A DNA stretch of 59,756 nucleotides, from assembly GCA_017457865.1 (NCBI GenBank), contig JAFTGN010000041.1, positions 1-59,756 of the forward strand, read 5' to 3'. Below are positions 35,562-44,766 of this stretch, one piece after another. The notes below the pieces were generated by a model, which saw only the letters and a program-made list of their open reading frames with translations, had not been told where the DNA came from and did not search any database. The position numbers and the translations under genes were made by a program. Every line of letters starts with the position of its first letter. The stretch's first letter is position 1. The stretch is from Lachnospiraceae bacterium. GTDB taxonomy: Bacteria > Bacillota > Clostridia > Lachnospirales > Lachnospiraceae.

Positions 35562-37640
35562 ATGGCCAAGAATTTGGTTATTGTAGAGTCACCGGCAAAA
35601 GTAAAAACAATTAAAAAATTTCTCGGTTCTAATTATGAGGTGATGGCATCCAATGGACACGTGCGGGATCTGCCCAAAAGTACCATGGGAATTGATGTGG
35701 AACATGATTTTGAACCAAAGTATATTACCATTCGTGGGAAGGGAGACTTGCTGGCTTCTTTGCGGAAAGAAGTAAAGAAAGCAGACAGAGTATATCTGGC
35801 AACGGACCCTGACCGTGAAGGAGAAGCCATTTCCTGGCATTTGTCTGCAGCACTCAGACTGGAAGATAAGGAAGTGCATCGAATCACATTTAATGAGATT
35901 ACCAAAAAGGCAGTGAAGGAATCCATCCAACAGCCTCGCGATATTAACATGGATCTGGTCAATGCACAGCAGACCAGACGAATTCTGGACAGAATGGTAG
36001 GATACCGCATCAGTCCATTGCTGTGGAAAAAGGTAAAACGGGGTTTAAGTGCCGGCCGTGTCCAGTCAGTGGCATTGCGCATCATCTGTGACAGAGAGGC
36101 GGAAATCGCAGCATTTATTCCGGAGGAATACTGGACGCTGAATGCCCTTTTGCAGGTGGAAGGGGAAAAGAAACCTCTGGAAGCAAAATTTTATGGAACA
36201 CAGAAGGAAAAGCTGACCATCGGTTCCAAGCAGGAATTGCAGGAAATTCTGGATCAGCTGGAAGGAGAGCCTTTCAAGGTACAGGAGATCAAACACAAAG
36301 AGAGAACGAAGAAAGCACCTCTGCCATTTACCACCAGTACCTTGCAGCAGGAAGCGGCAAATCGTTTGAATTTTTCCACACAAAAGACCATGCGTCTGGC
36401 ACAGCAGCTGTATGAAGGCGTGGACATCAAGGGAGAAGGAACCATTGGTATCATCACATACCTGCGTACCGATTCTACCCGTATTTCAGAAGAGGCAGAT
36501 GCCACAGCCAGAACATACATTGCAGAGCGGTATGGAGCTGATTTTGTGGCACAGGCAGAAATCAAGGAAAAGAAAAATCAGAAGATTCAGGATGCCCATG
36601 AAGCCATTCGTCCTACAAACATTACTTTGACGCCGGAAAAGGTGAAGGAGTCTTTGAACCGGGATCAGTATCGTCTGTATCAGCTGATCTGGAAGCGGTT
36701 TACAGCCAGCCGGATGGCAGAGGCCAGATATCAGCAGATTCAGCTGAAACTATCATGTGGGGCGTATTGTTTTACATCTTCTGCATCCCGAGTGGCATTT
36801 GAGGGCTTTCAGGCAGTATACAGTGATGAGGAAAAGCCGGAAAACAATCCGGCAGTCAAGAAAGTCACAGAGGACTCTGTGCTGCAACTGATTGATTTAG
36901 AGAGCAAGCAGCATTTTACACAGCCTCCGGCACATTTTACGGAAGCTTCACTGGTCAAGACATTGGAAGAGCAGGGCATCGGTCGTCCGTCTACCTACGC
37001 ACCTACCATTACATTGATTCAGTCCAGACATTATGTGGTAAAGGAAAATAAAAATCTGTACGTGACCGAGTTGGGGCAGGTGGTCAATGATATCATGGTG
37101 CAGGAGTTTCCAAGCATTGTGAATGTTACCTTTTCTGCCAATCTGGAATCTTTGTTGGATATGGTGGGGGAAGGTGCAGTAGAGTGGAAAGGACTGATTC
37201 GCAATTTCTATCCGGATCTGGACGCTGCGGTACAGAAAGCAGAGCAGGAGTTAGAGAGTGTGACCATACAAGATGAGGTCAGCGATGAAATCTGCGAAGT
37301 GTGCGGACGAAATATGGTAGTAAAATATGGTCCCCATGGAAAGTTTCTTGCTTGCCCGGGATTCCCGGAATGCCGCAATACCATGCCGTTTTATGAGAAG
37401 ATCGGTGTGCCTTGTCCAAAGTGCGGCAAGGATGTAGTCATCAAAATGTCCCGCAAAGGCCGGAGATATTATGAATGTATCGACAATACCAACTGTGATT
37501 TCATGTCATGGGCAAAACCGTCTGCCAAGAAGTGTCCAAACTGCGGCAGTTATATGATTGAAAAGGGAAACAAATTAATCTGTGCTTCTGATACCTGCGG
37601 TTATGTAGAGAACAAAAAGACCGAGGAGGAAGAAGAATAA
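35562..37640 (+). CDS. topA: DNA topoisomerase I
   Basis: Type IA topoisomerase relaxing negative supercoils. The Toprim domain begins NLVIVESPAKVKTIKKFLG with DPDREGEA; the active-site tyrosine is in IITYLRTDSTRIS; GIGRPSTYAPTI is also conserved. The C-terminus carries three zinc-ribbon repeats (CEVCGRN..., CPKCGKD..., CPNCGSY...) and an acidic end. 692 residues, normal. RBS GGAGG precedes the ATG 30 bases after dprA, so comM-dprA-topA probably form one operon that ends at the terminator at 37647. Confidence 0.96.
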   Translation: MAKNLVIVESPAKVKTIKKFLGSNYEVMASNGHVRDLPKSTMGIDVEHDFEPKYITIRGKGDLLASLRKEVKKADRVYLATDPDREGEAISWHLSAALRLEDKEVHRITFNEITKKAVKESIQQPRDINMDLVNAQQTRRILDRMVGYRISPLLWKKVKRGLSAGRVQSVALRIICDREAEIAAFIPEEYWTLNALLQVEGEKKPLEAKFYGTQKEKLTIGSKQELQEILDQLEGEPFKVQEIKHKERTKKAPLPFTTSTLQQEAANRLNFSTQKTMRLAQQLYEGVDIKGEGTIGIITYLRTDSTRISEEADATARTYIAERYGADFVAQAEIKEKKNQKIQDAHEAIRPTNITLTPEKVKESLNRDQYRLYQLIWKRFTASRMAEARYQQIQLKLSCGAYCFTSSASRVAFEGFQAVYSDEEKPENNPAVKKVTEDSVLQLIDLESKQHFTQPPAHFTEASLVKTLEEQGIGRPSTYAPTITLIQSRHYVVKENKNLYVTELGQVVNDIMVQEFPSIVNVTFSANLESLLDMVGEGAVEWKGLIRNFYPDLDAAVQKAEQELESVTIQDEVSDEICEVCGRNMVVKYGPHGKFLACPGFPECRNTMPFYEKIGVPCPKCGKDVVIKMSRKGRRYYECIDNTNCDFMSWAKPSAKKCPNCGSYMIEKGNKLICASDTCGYVENKKTEEEEE

Positions 37641-37646
37641 ATAGTG

Positions 37647-37683
37647 AAAAAGGAGTCGGAAAAGAACTTTTCAGCTCCTTTTT
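37647..37683 (+). terminator. Rho-independent terminator after topA
   Basis: AAAAAGGAG...GAAAAG pairs with CTTTTCAGCTCCTTTTT, ending in a T-run. Confidence 0.8.
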
Positions 37684-37754
37684 GTCAAGTGTGGGAAAAG
37701 AAACATCATCTGATGCAAAAAATGCAATTGACAGAAAAATGAAAACCAATCAGA

Positions 37755-37769
37755 AATTTTCTGACAAAA
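37755..37769 (+). promoter_or_regulatory. Candidate CodY box upstream of codY
   Basis: AATTTTCTGACAAAA differs at three positions from the CodY consensus AATTTTCWGAAAATT. It lies about 185 bases before codY, upstream of a weak promoter-like TTGTTT-N17-TACTCT near 37783. It would fit autorepression by CodY. Confidence 0.4.
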
Positions 37770-37952
37770 TATGCAATAAACACTTGTTTTATTGATAAAT
37801 TTATGGTACTCTAGTGTTAGATTCCGGTTATAGAGTTCTTTTAATAGTAGTTGTCCGTTTGATTGAGGAAAAAGTAACGATTCATCTGTCGTTATCTGCG
37901 AAGGTATAGAACAGTTACAAAAAATGGCAATGCAGTAGGAGGGAAGAGTATC

Positions 37953-38732
37953 ATGAGTGTACAATTGTTAGACAAGACCAGAAAAATCAATAAGCTTCTT
38001 CATAACAACAACTCCAGCAAAGTCAATTTCAGTGACATATGCGCCGTATTGAGTGAGATCCTGGATTCCAATATTCTGGTGATCAGTAAAAAAGGAAAGG
38101 TATTGGGAATCGGACATCGGGAAGGTGTGGATGAAATTGATGAATTGCTGCAAGGACAGGTTGGTGGACTGATTGATAAGATGTTAAATGAACGTCTGCT
38201 CAGTGTATTGTCCACAAAGGAAAATGTCAATCTTGCCACACTGGGCTTTACAGAAGAGAATGTAAAGAAATATCAGGCGATCATCACCCCCATTGATATT
38301 GCTGGAGAACGTCTGGGTACACTTTTCATTTACAAGAGTGAGAGTGGCTATGAGATTGATGATATTATTTTGAGCGAGTATGGCACCACCGTAGTGGGAC
38401 TTGAGATGATGCGCTCTGTCAATGAAGAGAATGCAGAGGAGAACAGAAAGATCAGCATTGTAAAATCAGCACTGAGTACGCTGAGTTTTTCTGAGATGGA
38501 AGCAATTACCCATATTTTTGAGGAATTGGATGGCAATGAAGGTATTCTGGTGGCAAGTAAGATTGCAGACCGGGTGGGCATTACCCGTTCTGTCATCGTC
38601 AATGCGCTGCGTAAGTTTGAGAGTGCAGGTGTCATCGAGTCCCGTTCTTCCGGCATGAAAGGTACTTATATTAAGATTTTAAACGATGCAGTATTTGACG
38701 AGTTAAAGAAAATTGATACCGGCAATATGTAA
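37953..38732 (+). CDS. codY: GTP- and branched-chain amino acid-sensing repressor CodY
   Basis: Global regulator that binds AT-rich operators when GTP and branched-chain amino acids are plentiful. The N-terminal GAF sensor starts MSVQLLDKTRKINKLLHN; the C-terminal winged helix contains the recognition segment ASKIADRVGITRSVIVNALRKFESAGVIESRSSGMKGTYIK, nearly invariant in the family. 259 residues, normal. AGGAGGG precedes the ATG. It lies between topA and rpsB with its own terminator. Confidence 0.97.
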   Translation: MSVQLLDKTRKINKLLHNNNSSKVNFSDICAVLSEILDSNILVISKKGKVLGIGHREGVDEIDELLQGQVGGLIDKMLNERLLSVLSTKENVNLATLGFTEENVKKYQAIITPIDIAGERLGTLFIYKSESGYEIDDIILSEYGTTVVGLEMMRSVNEENAEENRKISIVKSALSTLSFSEMEAITHIFEELDGNEGILVASKIADRVGITRSVIVNALRKFESAGVIESRSSGMKGTYIKILNDAVFDELKKIDTGNM

Positions 38733-38832
38733 AAGAGAACCAGAGGAATCGGCTTTGTGTATGGAGTCTGGCCGGGCTGATCAAAAGAAAGAGACTGCGG
38801 CATATGATTGCAGCAAAATAGGATGAATGAGG

Positions 38833-38873
38833 AAAAAAGGGCAGAAATATACTTGATTTCTGCCTTTTTTTAT
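38833..38873 (+). terminator. Rho-independent terminator after codY
   Basis: GGCAGAAAT pairs with ATTTCTGCC over a 7-base loop, followed by TTTTTTT. It overlaps the predicted rpsB promoter. Confidence 0.85.
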
Positions 38874-38881
38874 GCTATAGT
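38853..38881 (+). promoter_or_regulatory. Predicted rpsB promoter
   Basis: TTGATT (38853-38858), 17-base spacer, TATAGT (38876-38881). The -35 element lies within the codY terminator stem. It leaves a leader of about 100 bases before rpsB, containing GGTGCCCGGC and GGGTCCCATGGGATT, which may be regulatory. Confidence 0.6.
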
Positions 38882-38988
38882 GGTAAGGCTGAATATTCAC
38901 GTACAGGAATGACATGGACGGTGCCCGGCTTTGGGTCCCATGGGATTGAACTGTGCGGAAGCAAAAACCAAATCAAAGGAGAATGAAA

Positions 38989-39735
38989 ATGAGCGTTATT
39001 TCAATGAAGCAGCTGTTAGAAGCAGGCGTACACTTTGGACACCAGACAAGAAGATGGAACCCTAAGATGGCTCCATACATCTATACCGAGAGAAACGGGA
39101 TCTATATCATCGACTTACAGAAGTCTGTAGGCAAGGTGGACGAGGCTTACAAGGCTGTTGCAGATATCGCAGCAGATGGCGGCACAATCCTGTTTGTAGG
39201 TACAAAGAAGCAGGCACAGGATGCAGTTGCATCTGAGGCACAGAGATGTGGTATGTACTATGTAAATCAGAGATGGCTGGGCGGTATGCTGACCAACTTC
39301 AAGACCATCCAGAGCAGAATTGAGCGTCTGCGTGCAATCGAGAAGATGTCTGAGGATGGAACATTCGATGTACTGCCAAAGAAGGAAGTTGTTGCATTAA
39401 AGAAGGAATGGGACAAGTTAGAGAAGAACTTAGGCGGCATCAAGGATATGAAGAAGATTCCGGATGCAATCTTCGTAGTAGACCCAAAGAAGGAAAAGAA
39501 CTGTGTACAGGAAGCGCACAATCTGGGTATCACTCTGATCGGTATTGCAGATACCAACTGTGATCCGGAGGAACTGGATTATGTGATCCCAGGTAATGAT
39601 GATGCAATCAGAGCCGTTAAGCTGATCGTTTCCAAGATGGCAGATGCTGTCATTGAGGCAAAGCAGGGCGAGGTAACTGCTGAGGTTGAGGAAGCAGCTG
39701 AGGTTGCTGAGGAAGAGGCAGTAGTAGAAGAGTAA
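38989..39735 (+). CDS. rpsB: 30S ribosomal protein S2
   Basis: Structural protein of the small ribosomal subunit, with core [20 protein letters not shown], the segment [15 protein letters not shown] and [19 protein letters not shown]. The start at 38989 (MSVISMKQ) has AAAGGAG 8 bases upstream; an in-frame codon at 38953 is too early for the family. The C-terminus carries an acidic Glu/Ala/Val tail. 248 residues. Followed by tsf, the classic pair. Confidence 0.97.
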   Translation: MSVISMKQLLEAGVHFGHQTRRWNPKMAPYIYTERNGIYIIDLQKSVGKVDEAYKAVADIAADGGTILFVGTKKQAQDAVASEAQRCGMYYVNQRWLGGMLTNFKTIQSRIERLRAIEKMSEDGTFDVLPKKEVVALKKEWDKLEKNLGGIKDMKKIPDAIFVVDPKKEKNCVQEAHNLGITLIGIADTNCDPEELDYVIPGNDDAIRAVKLIVSKMADAVIEAKQGEVTAEVEEAAEVAEEEAVVEE

Positions 39736-39828
39736 TCTGAGACACTGCACATCTGCATTCGTGACCATTCGGTCATCATGGTTTGTGCATGTACGGAATG
39801 GTGGAAAAATACAGATTTGAATTTGATA

Positions 39829-39862
39829 TACAGACCGGAGGGCAGATGCTTTCCGGCCTGTA
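39829..39862 (+). other. Hairpin between rpsB and tsf
   Basis: TACAGACCGGA pairs with TCCGGCCTGTA (one mismatch). There is no T-run, so it is probably a processing or partial attenuation structure that adjusts the rpsB:tsf ratio, not a full terminator. Confidence 0.45.
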
Positions 39863-39901
39863 TTGAATCTATAAAATGATAACAAACAGGAGGATTTGAC
39901 A

Positions 39902-40843
39902 ATGGCAGCTATTTCTGCAAAGATGGTAAAAGATTTAAGAGAAATGACTGGTGCCGGTATGATGGACTGTAAGAAGGCTCTGTCTGCAACTGACGGTGAT
40001 ATGGATAAGGCAGTAGAGTTCCTGAGAGAAAAAGGACTTGCAGCAGCAGCAAAGAAGGCTGGAAGAATCGCAGCTGAAGGTATTGTATACGCAGTAGTAA
40101 AGGATGATACAAAGGCTACAATTGTAGAGGTGAATTCTGAGACAGACTTCGTTGCAAAGAATGCAGATTTCCAGGCATATGTAGCTGAGGTTGCTGAGCA
40201 GACAATCAATTCTGCAAACGAGAATGATATGGATGCATTCCTGGCAGAAACATGGAACAAGGATACTTCTAAGAGTGTAGCAGATGAGCTGTCTTCCAAG
40301 ACTGCGATCATCGGCGAGAAGTTAAGTATCCGCAGATTCCAGAATATCCAGGCTGTAGACGGCTGTGTGGTATCTTATATCCATGGCGGCGGCAGAATCG
40401 GTGTTCTGTTAGAGGCTGCTACAGCAGTTGTCAATGATGCAGTAAAGGAAACTCTGAAGAACGTTGCAATGCAGATTGCTGCATTGAAGCCAATGTATTT
40501 AGACAGAGCATCTGTATCTGAGGAGTTCATCGAGCATGAGAAGGAAATCCTGCTGGCTCAGATCAAGAATGATCCAAAGGAAGCAAATAAGCCGGAGAAG
40601 GTTATCGCTGGTATGATCAATGGTCGTCTGAACAAGGAATTAAAGGAGTTCTGTCTGTTGGATCAGGTATATGTAAAGGCTGAAGATGGAAAACAGTCCG
40701 TTGCACAGTATCTGGCAGATGTATCCAAGGCTGAGGGTACTGCCATCACCTTAAAGAGCTTTGTTCGTTTCGAGACTGGCGAAGGTATGGAAAAGAAGGA
40801 AGAGAACTTTGCAGAGGAAGTTGCAAAGCAGATGGGTATGTAA
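39902..40843 (+). CDS. tsf: Translation elongation factor Ts
   Basis: Guanine nucleotide exchange factor for EF-Tu. Signatures are LREMTGAGMMDCKKAL near the N-terminus and VNSETDFVAKNADF in the core; MYLDRASV and FCLLDQVYVKAEDGKQSV follow. Start ATG at 39902 has AGGAGG upstream. 313 residues, normal. Gene-rich codon use typical of highly expressed genes. Ends at the terminator at 40906. Confidence 0.97.
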   Translation: MAAISAKMVKDLREMTGAGMMDCKKALSATDGDMDKAVEFLREKGLAAAAKKAGRIAAEGIVYAVVKDDTKATIVEVNSETDFVAKNADFQAYVAEVAEQTINSANENDMDAFLAETWNKDTSKSVADELSSKTAIIGEKLSIRRFQNIQAVDGCVVSYIHGGGRIGVLLEAATAVVNDAVKETLKNVAMQIAALKPMYLDRASVSEEFIEHEKEILLAQIKNDPKEANKPEKVIAGMINGRLNKELKEFCLLDQVYVKAEDGKQSVAQYLADVSKAEGTAITLKSFVRFETGEGMEKKEENFAEEVAKQMGM

Positions 40844-40905
40844 TTTGATCCGATCGTTGTTCTCTCCAAGCAGAAAGAACGTCTTTCAAATCAAATAAGA
40901 TAGAC

Positions 40906-40937
40906 AAAAGAGGTGGTTGGAGTCGGCCGCCTCTTTT
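40906..40937 (+). terminator. Rho-independent terminator after tsf
   Basis: AAAAGAGGTGG pairs with CCGCCTCTTTTT (one G-U pair). Confidence 0.85.
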
Positions 40938-41044
40938 TATGTCATAGGCATTTTTTGTTGCACAGAGAGTGTCCTGCACAGAAAGCGACTTCATGGGAAT
41001 TGGTTGCAAACCAAATGGGAAAATAGTACAGAGATGAGGGTAAA

Positions 41045-41821
41045 ATGGAGAAACAGGTTGCAATTTTAATTGATGGAGATAATATTTCTTCTAAATATGC
41101 AGAATATATCAAACAGGAGGCAATGCGTATCGGCAAAATTAAGGTTTGCCGTTTGTATGGCTCTGTCACTTCCCCCAGTGTGCGGTCGTGGTATCCGGTC
41201 ATGCCCTTGCATGGCATTACGCCAGTATTGCAGATTTCTTATGCAAACGGAAAAAGCATCACGGATCAGGCATTGACCATTGATGCCATGGATATCTTGT
41301 ATTCCAAAGGAATTGATGTGATCTGTCTGGTCAGCAGTGACAGTGATTTTACAAAACTGGCATACCGGATCAAAGAGGAAGGCATTCAGGTCATCGGAAT
41401 GGGTGAGCGTAAGACCAATGAAGCATTGGCCAAGGCATGCGATGAATTTAAGGTGCTGGATTTGATCTATAAATCTGTGGCAGAGGAAGAAGAGAAAACA
41501 CGGATCATAGAGCCAATCGAAACCATTCCAGAGGATGTACTGAATGCAGAAGAGGAAAAATCAGATGTGGTGATCAGCATTCCTACAGAGTCCGACATTA
41601 TCGAAGACATTGTGGATATTTTGGAAGATGATGAGTGGGAGAATCTTTCTAATGTAGGAATTAATATCTCCAAACGAAGACCGGGATTTGATGTGCGTAT
41701 TTACGGTTATCGAAATATGTCTGACTTTATTCGCAAACATAGAGATACTTTTGTGATGAAAAAAGTGAAAGCGGAAGATGGCATTCATGAAATTGTATAT
41801 ATCAAAAAGAGGATGGCGTAA
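41045..41821 (+). CDS. NYN-domain ribonuclease-like protein with C-terminal LOTUS/OST-HTH domain
   Basis: A 258-residue cytoplasmic protein. The N-terminal NYN (PIN-like) fold shows VAILIDGDNISSKY, LVSSDSDFTKLAYRIKEEG and VIGMGERKTNEALAKACDEF, supplying the acidic metal-binding residues of an RNase-like centre. An acidic linker (about 140-190) leads to a LOTUS/OST-HTH domain (GFDVRIYGYRNMSDFIRKH). The combination suggests RNA binding plus cleavage or silencing. It stands alone between tsf and the aquaporin gene. Its natural substrate is not known. Confidence 0.8.
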   Translation: MEKQVAILIDGDNISSKYAEYIKQEAMRIGKIKVCRLYGSVTSPSVRSWYPVMPLHGITPVLQISYANGKSITDQALTIDAMDILYSKGIDVICLVSSDSDFTKLAYRIKEEGIQVIGMGERKTNEALAKACDEFKVLDLIYKSVAEEEEKTRIIEPIETIPEDVLNAEEEKSDVVISIPTESDIIEDIVDILEDDEWENLSNVGINISKRRPGFDVRIYGYRNMSDFIRKHRDTFVMKKVKAEDGIHEIVYIKKRMA

Positions 41822-41948
41822 TACTTCAAACTAAAATAAAAATGATTATTGAGGGAGCAAATTACTTGATGAGGGAATTTAGAATCCAGACTTTTTTCAA
41901 AAACCGGAAAAACTGTAGATAAAATTTCCATTTTTTATCAGAAAAAGC

Positions 41949-41977
41949 TGTTCAAAGACGGATATTTTTGGTATAAT
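41949..41977 (+). promoter_or_regulatory. Predicted promoter of the aquaporin gene
   Basis: TGTTCA (41949-41954), 17-base spacer, TATAAT (41972-41977). Confidence 0.5.
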
Positions 41978-42029
41978 CAGAAAAGATTGTGGCGGCAGCG
42001 TTACAAAAATAAAAAGGAGGTATCAATTC

Positions 42030-42716
42030 ATGAAGAAGTATATTGCAGAATTGATCGGAACTATGGTACTGGTGATCCTCGGATGCGGTACCGCAATGTT
42101 GGTAGGCTGTGATGCGGCAAATGGCGGTGGCTATATTCTGACAGCACTGGCATTTGGTCTGACCATCGTGGCGATGGCATATTCCATCGGAAACATTTCC
42201 GGATGTCACATCAACCCGGCTGTTTCTCTGGGCGTGCTGTTGACAGGTGGTATGGATGCGAAGGACTTTGTAGGATACGTGATTTCTCAGTGTATTGGTG
42301 CACTGGCAGGCGCAGCCATTCTGGCAGCCATCTTTGGTCTGGGCAACGTGACAGACATGACCGGCGGCTTCGGTTCCAATGGTTTGGCTGGTGTCAATGA
42401 CAGTGTTGTTGCAGGTCTGCTGGTTGAGATCGTGTTGACTTTTATCTTTGTAACAGCGATTCTAGGTGTGACTTCCAAGAAGGCAAATCACGGTTCCTTT
42501 GGCGGTCTGGTGATCGGTTTGACTCTGGTAGTAGTACATATTCTAGGTATTGGCCTGACAGGTACATCTGTCAATCCGGCAAGAAGCTTTGGCCCTGCTC
42601 TGGTAGCAGCCATCAGCGGTAACACTGCTCCGATTGCAAGTTTATGGGTATTTATCGTAGGACCTCTGGTGGGTGCAGCACTGGCAGCAGTGGTTTATAA
42701 GGCACTGGAAGAGTAA
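42030..42716 (+). CDS. MIP-family channel (aquaporin Z type)
   Basis: Six-helix water or small-solute channel of 228 residues in the cytoplasmic membrane. Both pore motifs are present: SGCHINPAVSLGV and GTSVNPARSFGPALV. The second motif's Arg and the His/Cys pattern of the selectivity filter fit a water-selective aquaporin more than a glycerol facilitator, though this is inferred from two segments. RBS AAAGGAGG precedes the ATG. Monocistronic, with promoter at 41949 and terminator at 42783. Confidence 0.92.
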   Translation: MKKYIAELIGTMVLVILGCGTAMLVGCDAANGGGYILTALAFGLTIVAMAYSIGNISGCHINPAVSLGVLLTGGMDAKDFVGYVISQCIGALAGAAILAAIFGLGNVTDMTGGFGSNGLAGVNDSVVAGLLVEIVLTFIFVTAILGVTSKKANHGSFGGLVIGLTLVVVHILGIGLTGTSVNPARSFGPALVAAISGNTAPIASLWVFIVGPLVGAALAAVVYKALEE

Positions 42717-42782
42717 GGTGAAAAAATACTTGCATTTTGGATTTCCCGTGTTATAATAATATATGGTAATATTGTCATGGCA

Positions 42783-42814
42783 AAAGAGTGGATGCAAATC
42801 CACTCTTTCGTTTT
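42783..42814 (+). terminator. Rho-independent terminator after the aquaporin gene
   Basis: AAAGAGTGGAT pairs perfectly with ATCCACTCTTT, followed by CGTTTT. Confidence 0.8.
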
Positions 42815-42938
42815 GTGCAATTAGAAAATGGATGATACCAATATCACCGCAGGGATGATGCATGGCACAGGCTGTTTGATGTTCTGTTCAAAGCGTTTCG
42901 CAATTGTCTAAAGCGGTTACATTGAAGTGAGGAGTTGT

Positions 42939-43406
42939 ATGTCAAAGAGAGAAGAATACGAACAGCGGACAGAACGAAATCTCCAGCCCATTTTGGAGCA
43001 GGGCCATTATGAGCTGGTAGACGTGGAATTCGTCAAGGAAGCAGGAAACTGGTATTTGCGTGTGTATGCAGATAAGGAAGGGGGCATTACAGTAGATGAC
43101 TGTGAGATCATCAGCAGAGCTTTGAGCGATATTCTGGATGAACAGGATTACATTGAGGAAAGCTATATTCTGGAAGTCAGTTCCCCGGGTCTTGGCAGAC
43201 CGCTGAAAAAAGAGAAAGATTTTGTGCGAAGCATGGGCCAGGAAGTAGAGGTACATTTGTATAAGGCACAGAATAAGCAGAAGGTATTTGAAGGAATTCT
43301 GGAAGCATTTGATCCGGATAGTGTGACCATTTCTCTGGAAGATGGAACCCGGATGCAGTTTGCGCGCAGTGATATTTCCCTGATTCGCCTGGCATTTGAC
43401 TGGTAA
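42939..43406 (+). CDS. rimP: Ribosome maturation factor RimP
   Basis: Needed for 30S subunit maturation. Two-domain pattern with YELVDVEFVKEAGNWYLRVYADKEGGI and DYIEESYILEVSSPGLGRPL. The ATG at 42939 is preceded by GAGGAG and gives 155 residues. First gene of the rimP-nusA-ylxR-ylxQ-infB operon. GCGTTTCGCAATTGTCTA, an end of the dispersed element, lies about 45 bases before the start. Confidence 0.94.
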   Translation: MSKREEYEQRTERNLQPILEQGHYELVDVEFVKEAGNWYLRVYADKEGGITVDDCEIISRALSDILDEQDYIEESYILEVSSPGLGRPLKKEKDFVRSMGQEVEVHLYKAQNKQKVFEGILEAFDPDSVTISLEDGTRMQFARSDISLIRLAFDW

Positions 43407-43491
43407 GCAGTGTGGGGCAGATTGGGTAGGTATATAGGATAGTTGATACAAAAAGGTGCGGCAGCACAGAATTGGAGGATAAGAGAAGAAA

Positions 43492-44766
43492 ATGAATAAC
43501 GAATTATTAGAGGCATTAAACCTCTTGGAAAAAGAGAAAGGCATCAGTAAGGATGTATTGCTGGATACCATCGAGGTTTCTCTGATGCAGGCATGTAAGA
43601 ATCACTTTGGAAGCAAAGCAGATAATATTATCGTGCGTGTGAACAAAGAGACATGTGATTATGAAATTTATGCGGAAAAGACGGTAGTGGAGGAAGTGGA
43701 GGATATGCAGACACAAATTTCTCTGCCGCAGGCCCGCAAGATCAATAAGAGATGCACCTATGGCGACACGGTAAAGGTGGAAATCCAGTCCAAGAATTTT
43801 GGTCGGATCGCTGCGATGAATGCCAAAAATGTGATTTTGCAGAAGATTCGTGAAGAAGAGCGCAATGTGCTGTACGGACGTTACAACAGCCTGGAAAAAG
43901 AAGTGGTGACTGGTACTGTACAGAGATATTTTGGCAAGAATGTCAGCATCAATCTGGGTAAGGTAGATGCGGTATTAAATGAAAAAGAGATTGCCAAGGG
44001 TGAAACTTATGAGATTAATCAGAAAATCAAAGTTTATATCGTAGAGGTAAAAGAGAACAGCAAGGGACCTAAGATTGTGGTGTCCAGAACCCATCCGGAA
44101 CTGGTAAAGCGTCTCTTTGAAGCAGAAGTAACTGAGATCAAGGACGGCATTGTGGAGATCAAGGCAATCAGCCGTGAGGCAGGTTCCCGTACCAAGATGG
44201 CCGTGTATTCCAATGACCCCAATGTAGATGCGGTGGGTTCTTGTGTCGGTGTGAATGGTGCCAGAGTCAATGCAGTGGTAGAGGAATTGAATGGTGAGAA
44301 GATTGATATCATCAGCTGGAACGAGAATCCTGCCATTCTCATTGAGAATGCACTTAGTCCCGCAAAGGTCATCTGCGTGGCAGCAGATGAGGATGAGAAG
44401 ACTGCACTGGTTATCGTACCGGATTATCAGCTGTCTCTGGCCATTGGCAAAGAAGGACAGAATGCCCGCCTGGCAGCCCGCTTGACCAACTATAAGATTG
44501 ATATTAAGTCTGAGTCACAGGCAAGAGAACTGGGTTACTTCGAGGAGCTTGGTTTGGAAGACGGCGATTACGATGGATACAATGAAACTTATGACGGTGA
44601 TGAGTATGAATCAGATGAGTATGATGAGGAGGATGACGAGTCTGAGGAATCCGAAGAGTCAGAAGAGTATGCATCTGAGGAGTACGAAGAGGCTGACAGT
44701 GATGAGGATGCAGAGGAGTACGAAGAGACGGATGGGTATGACGATGCAGACGAGGACGAAGTATGA
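43492..44766 (+). CDS. nusA: Transcription termination/antitermination factor NusA
   Basis: RNA polymerase-binding factor. The N-terminal domain begins NNELLEALNLLEKEKGISKD; an S1 domain lies around 135-200, and KH domains follow with VGSCVGVNGARVNAVVEELNGEKIDI and LAIGKEGQNARLAARLTNYKIDI. The last 70 residues are almost entirely Glu, Asp, Ser and Tyr, an acidic tail beyond the usual 350-360 residue core. The stop overlaps the start of ylxR (ATGA). RBS GGAGG precedes the ATG. Confidence 0.96.
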   Translation: MNNELLEALNLLEKEKGISKDVLLDTIEVSLMQACKNHFGSKADNIIVRVNKETCDYEIYAEKTVVEEVEDMQTQISLPQARKINKRCTYGDTVKVEIQSKNFGRIAAMNAKNVILQKIREEERNVLYGRYNSLEKEVVTGTVQRYFGKNVSINLGKVDAVLNEKEIAKGETYEINQKIKVYIVEVKENSKGPKIVVSRTHPELVKRLFEAEVTEIKDGIVEIKAISREAGSRTKMAVYSNDPNVDAVGSCVGVNGARVNAVVEELNGEKIDIISWNENPAILIENALSPAKVICVAADEDEKTALVIVPDYQLSLAIGKEGQNARLAARLTNYKIDIKSESQARELGYFEELGLEDGDYDGYNETYDGDEYESDEYDEEDDESEESEESEEYASEEYEEADSDEDAEEYEETDGYDDADEDEV

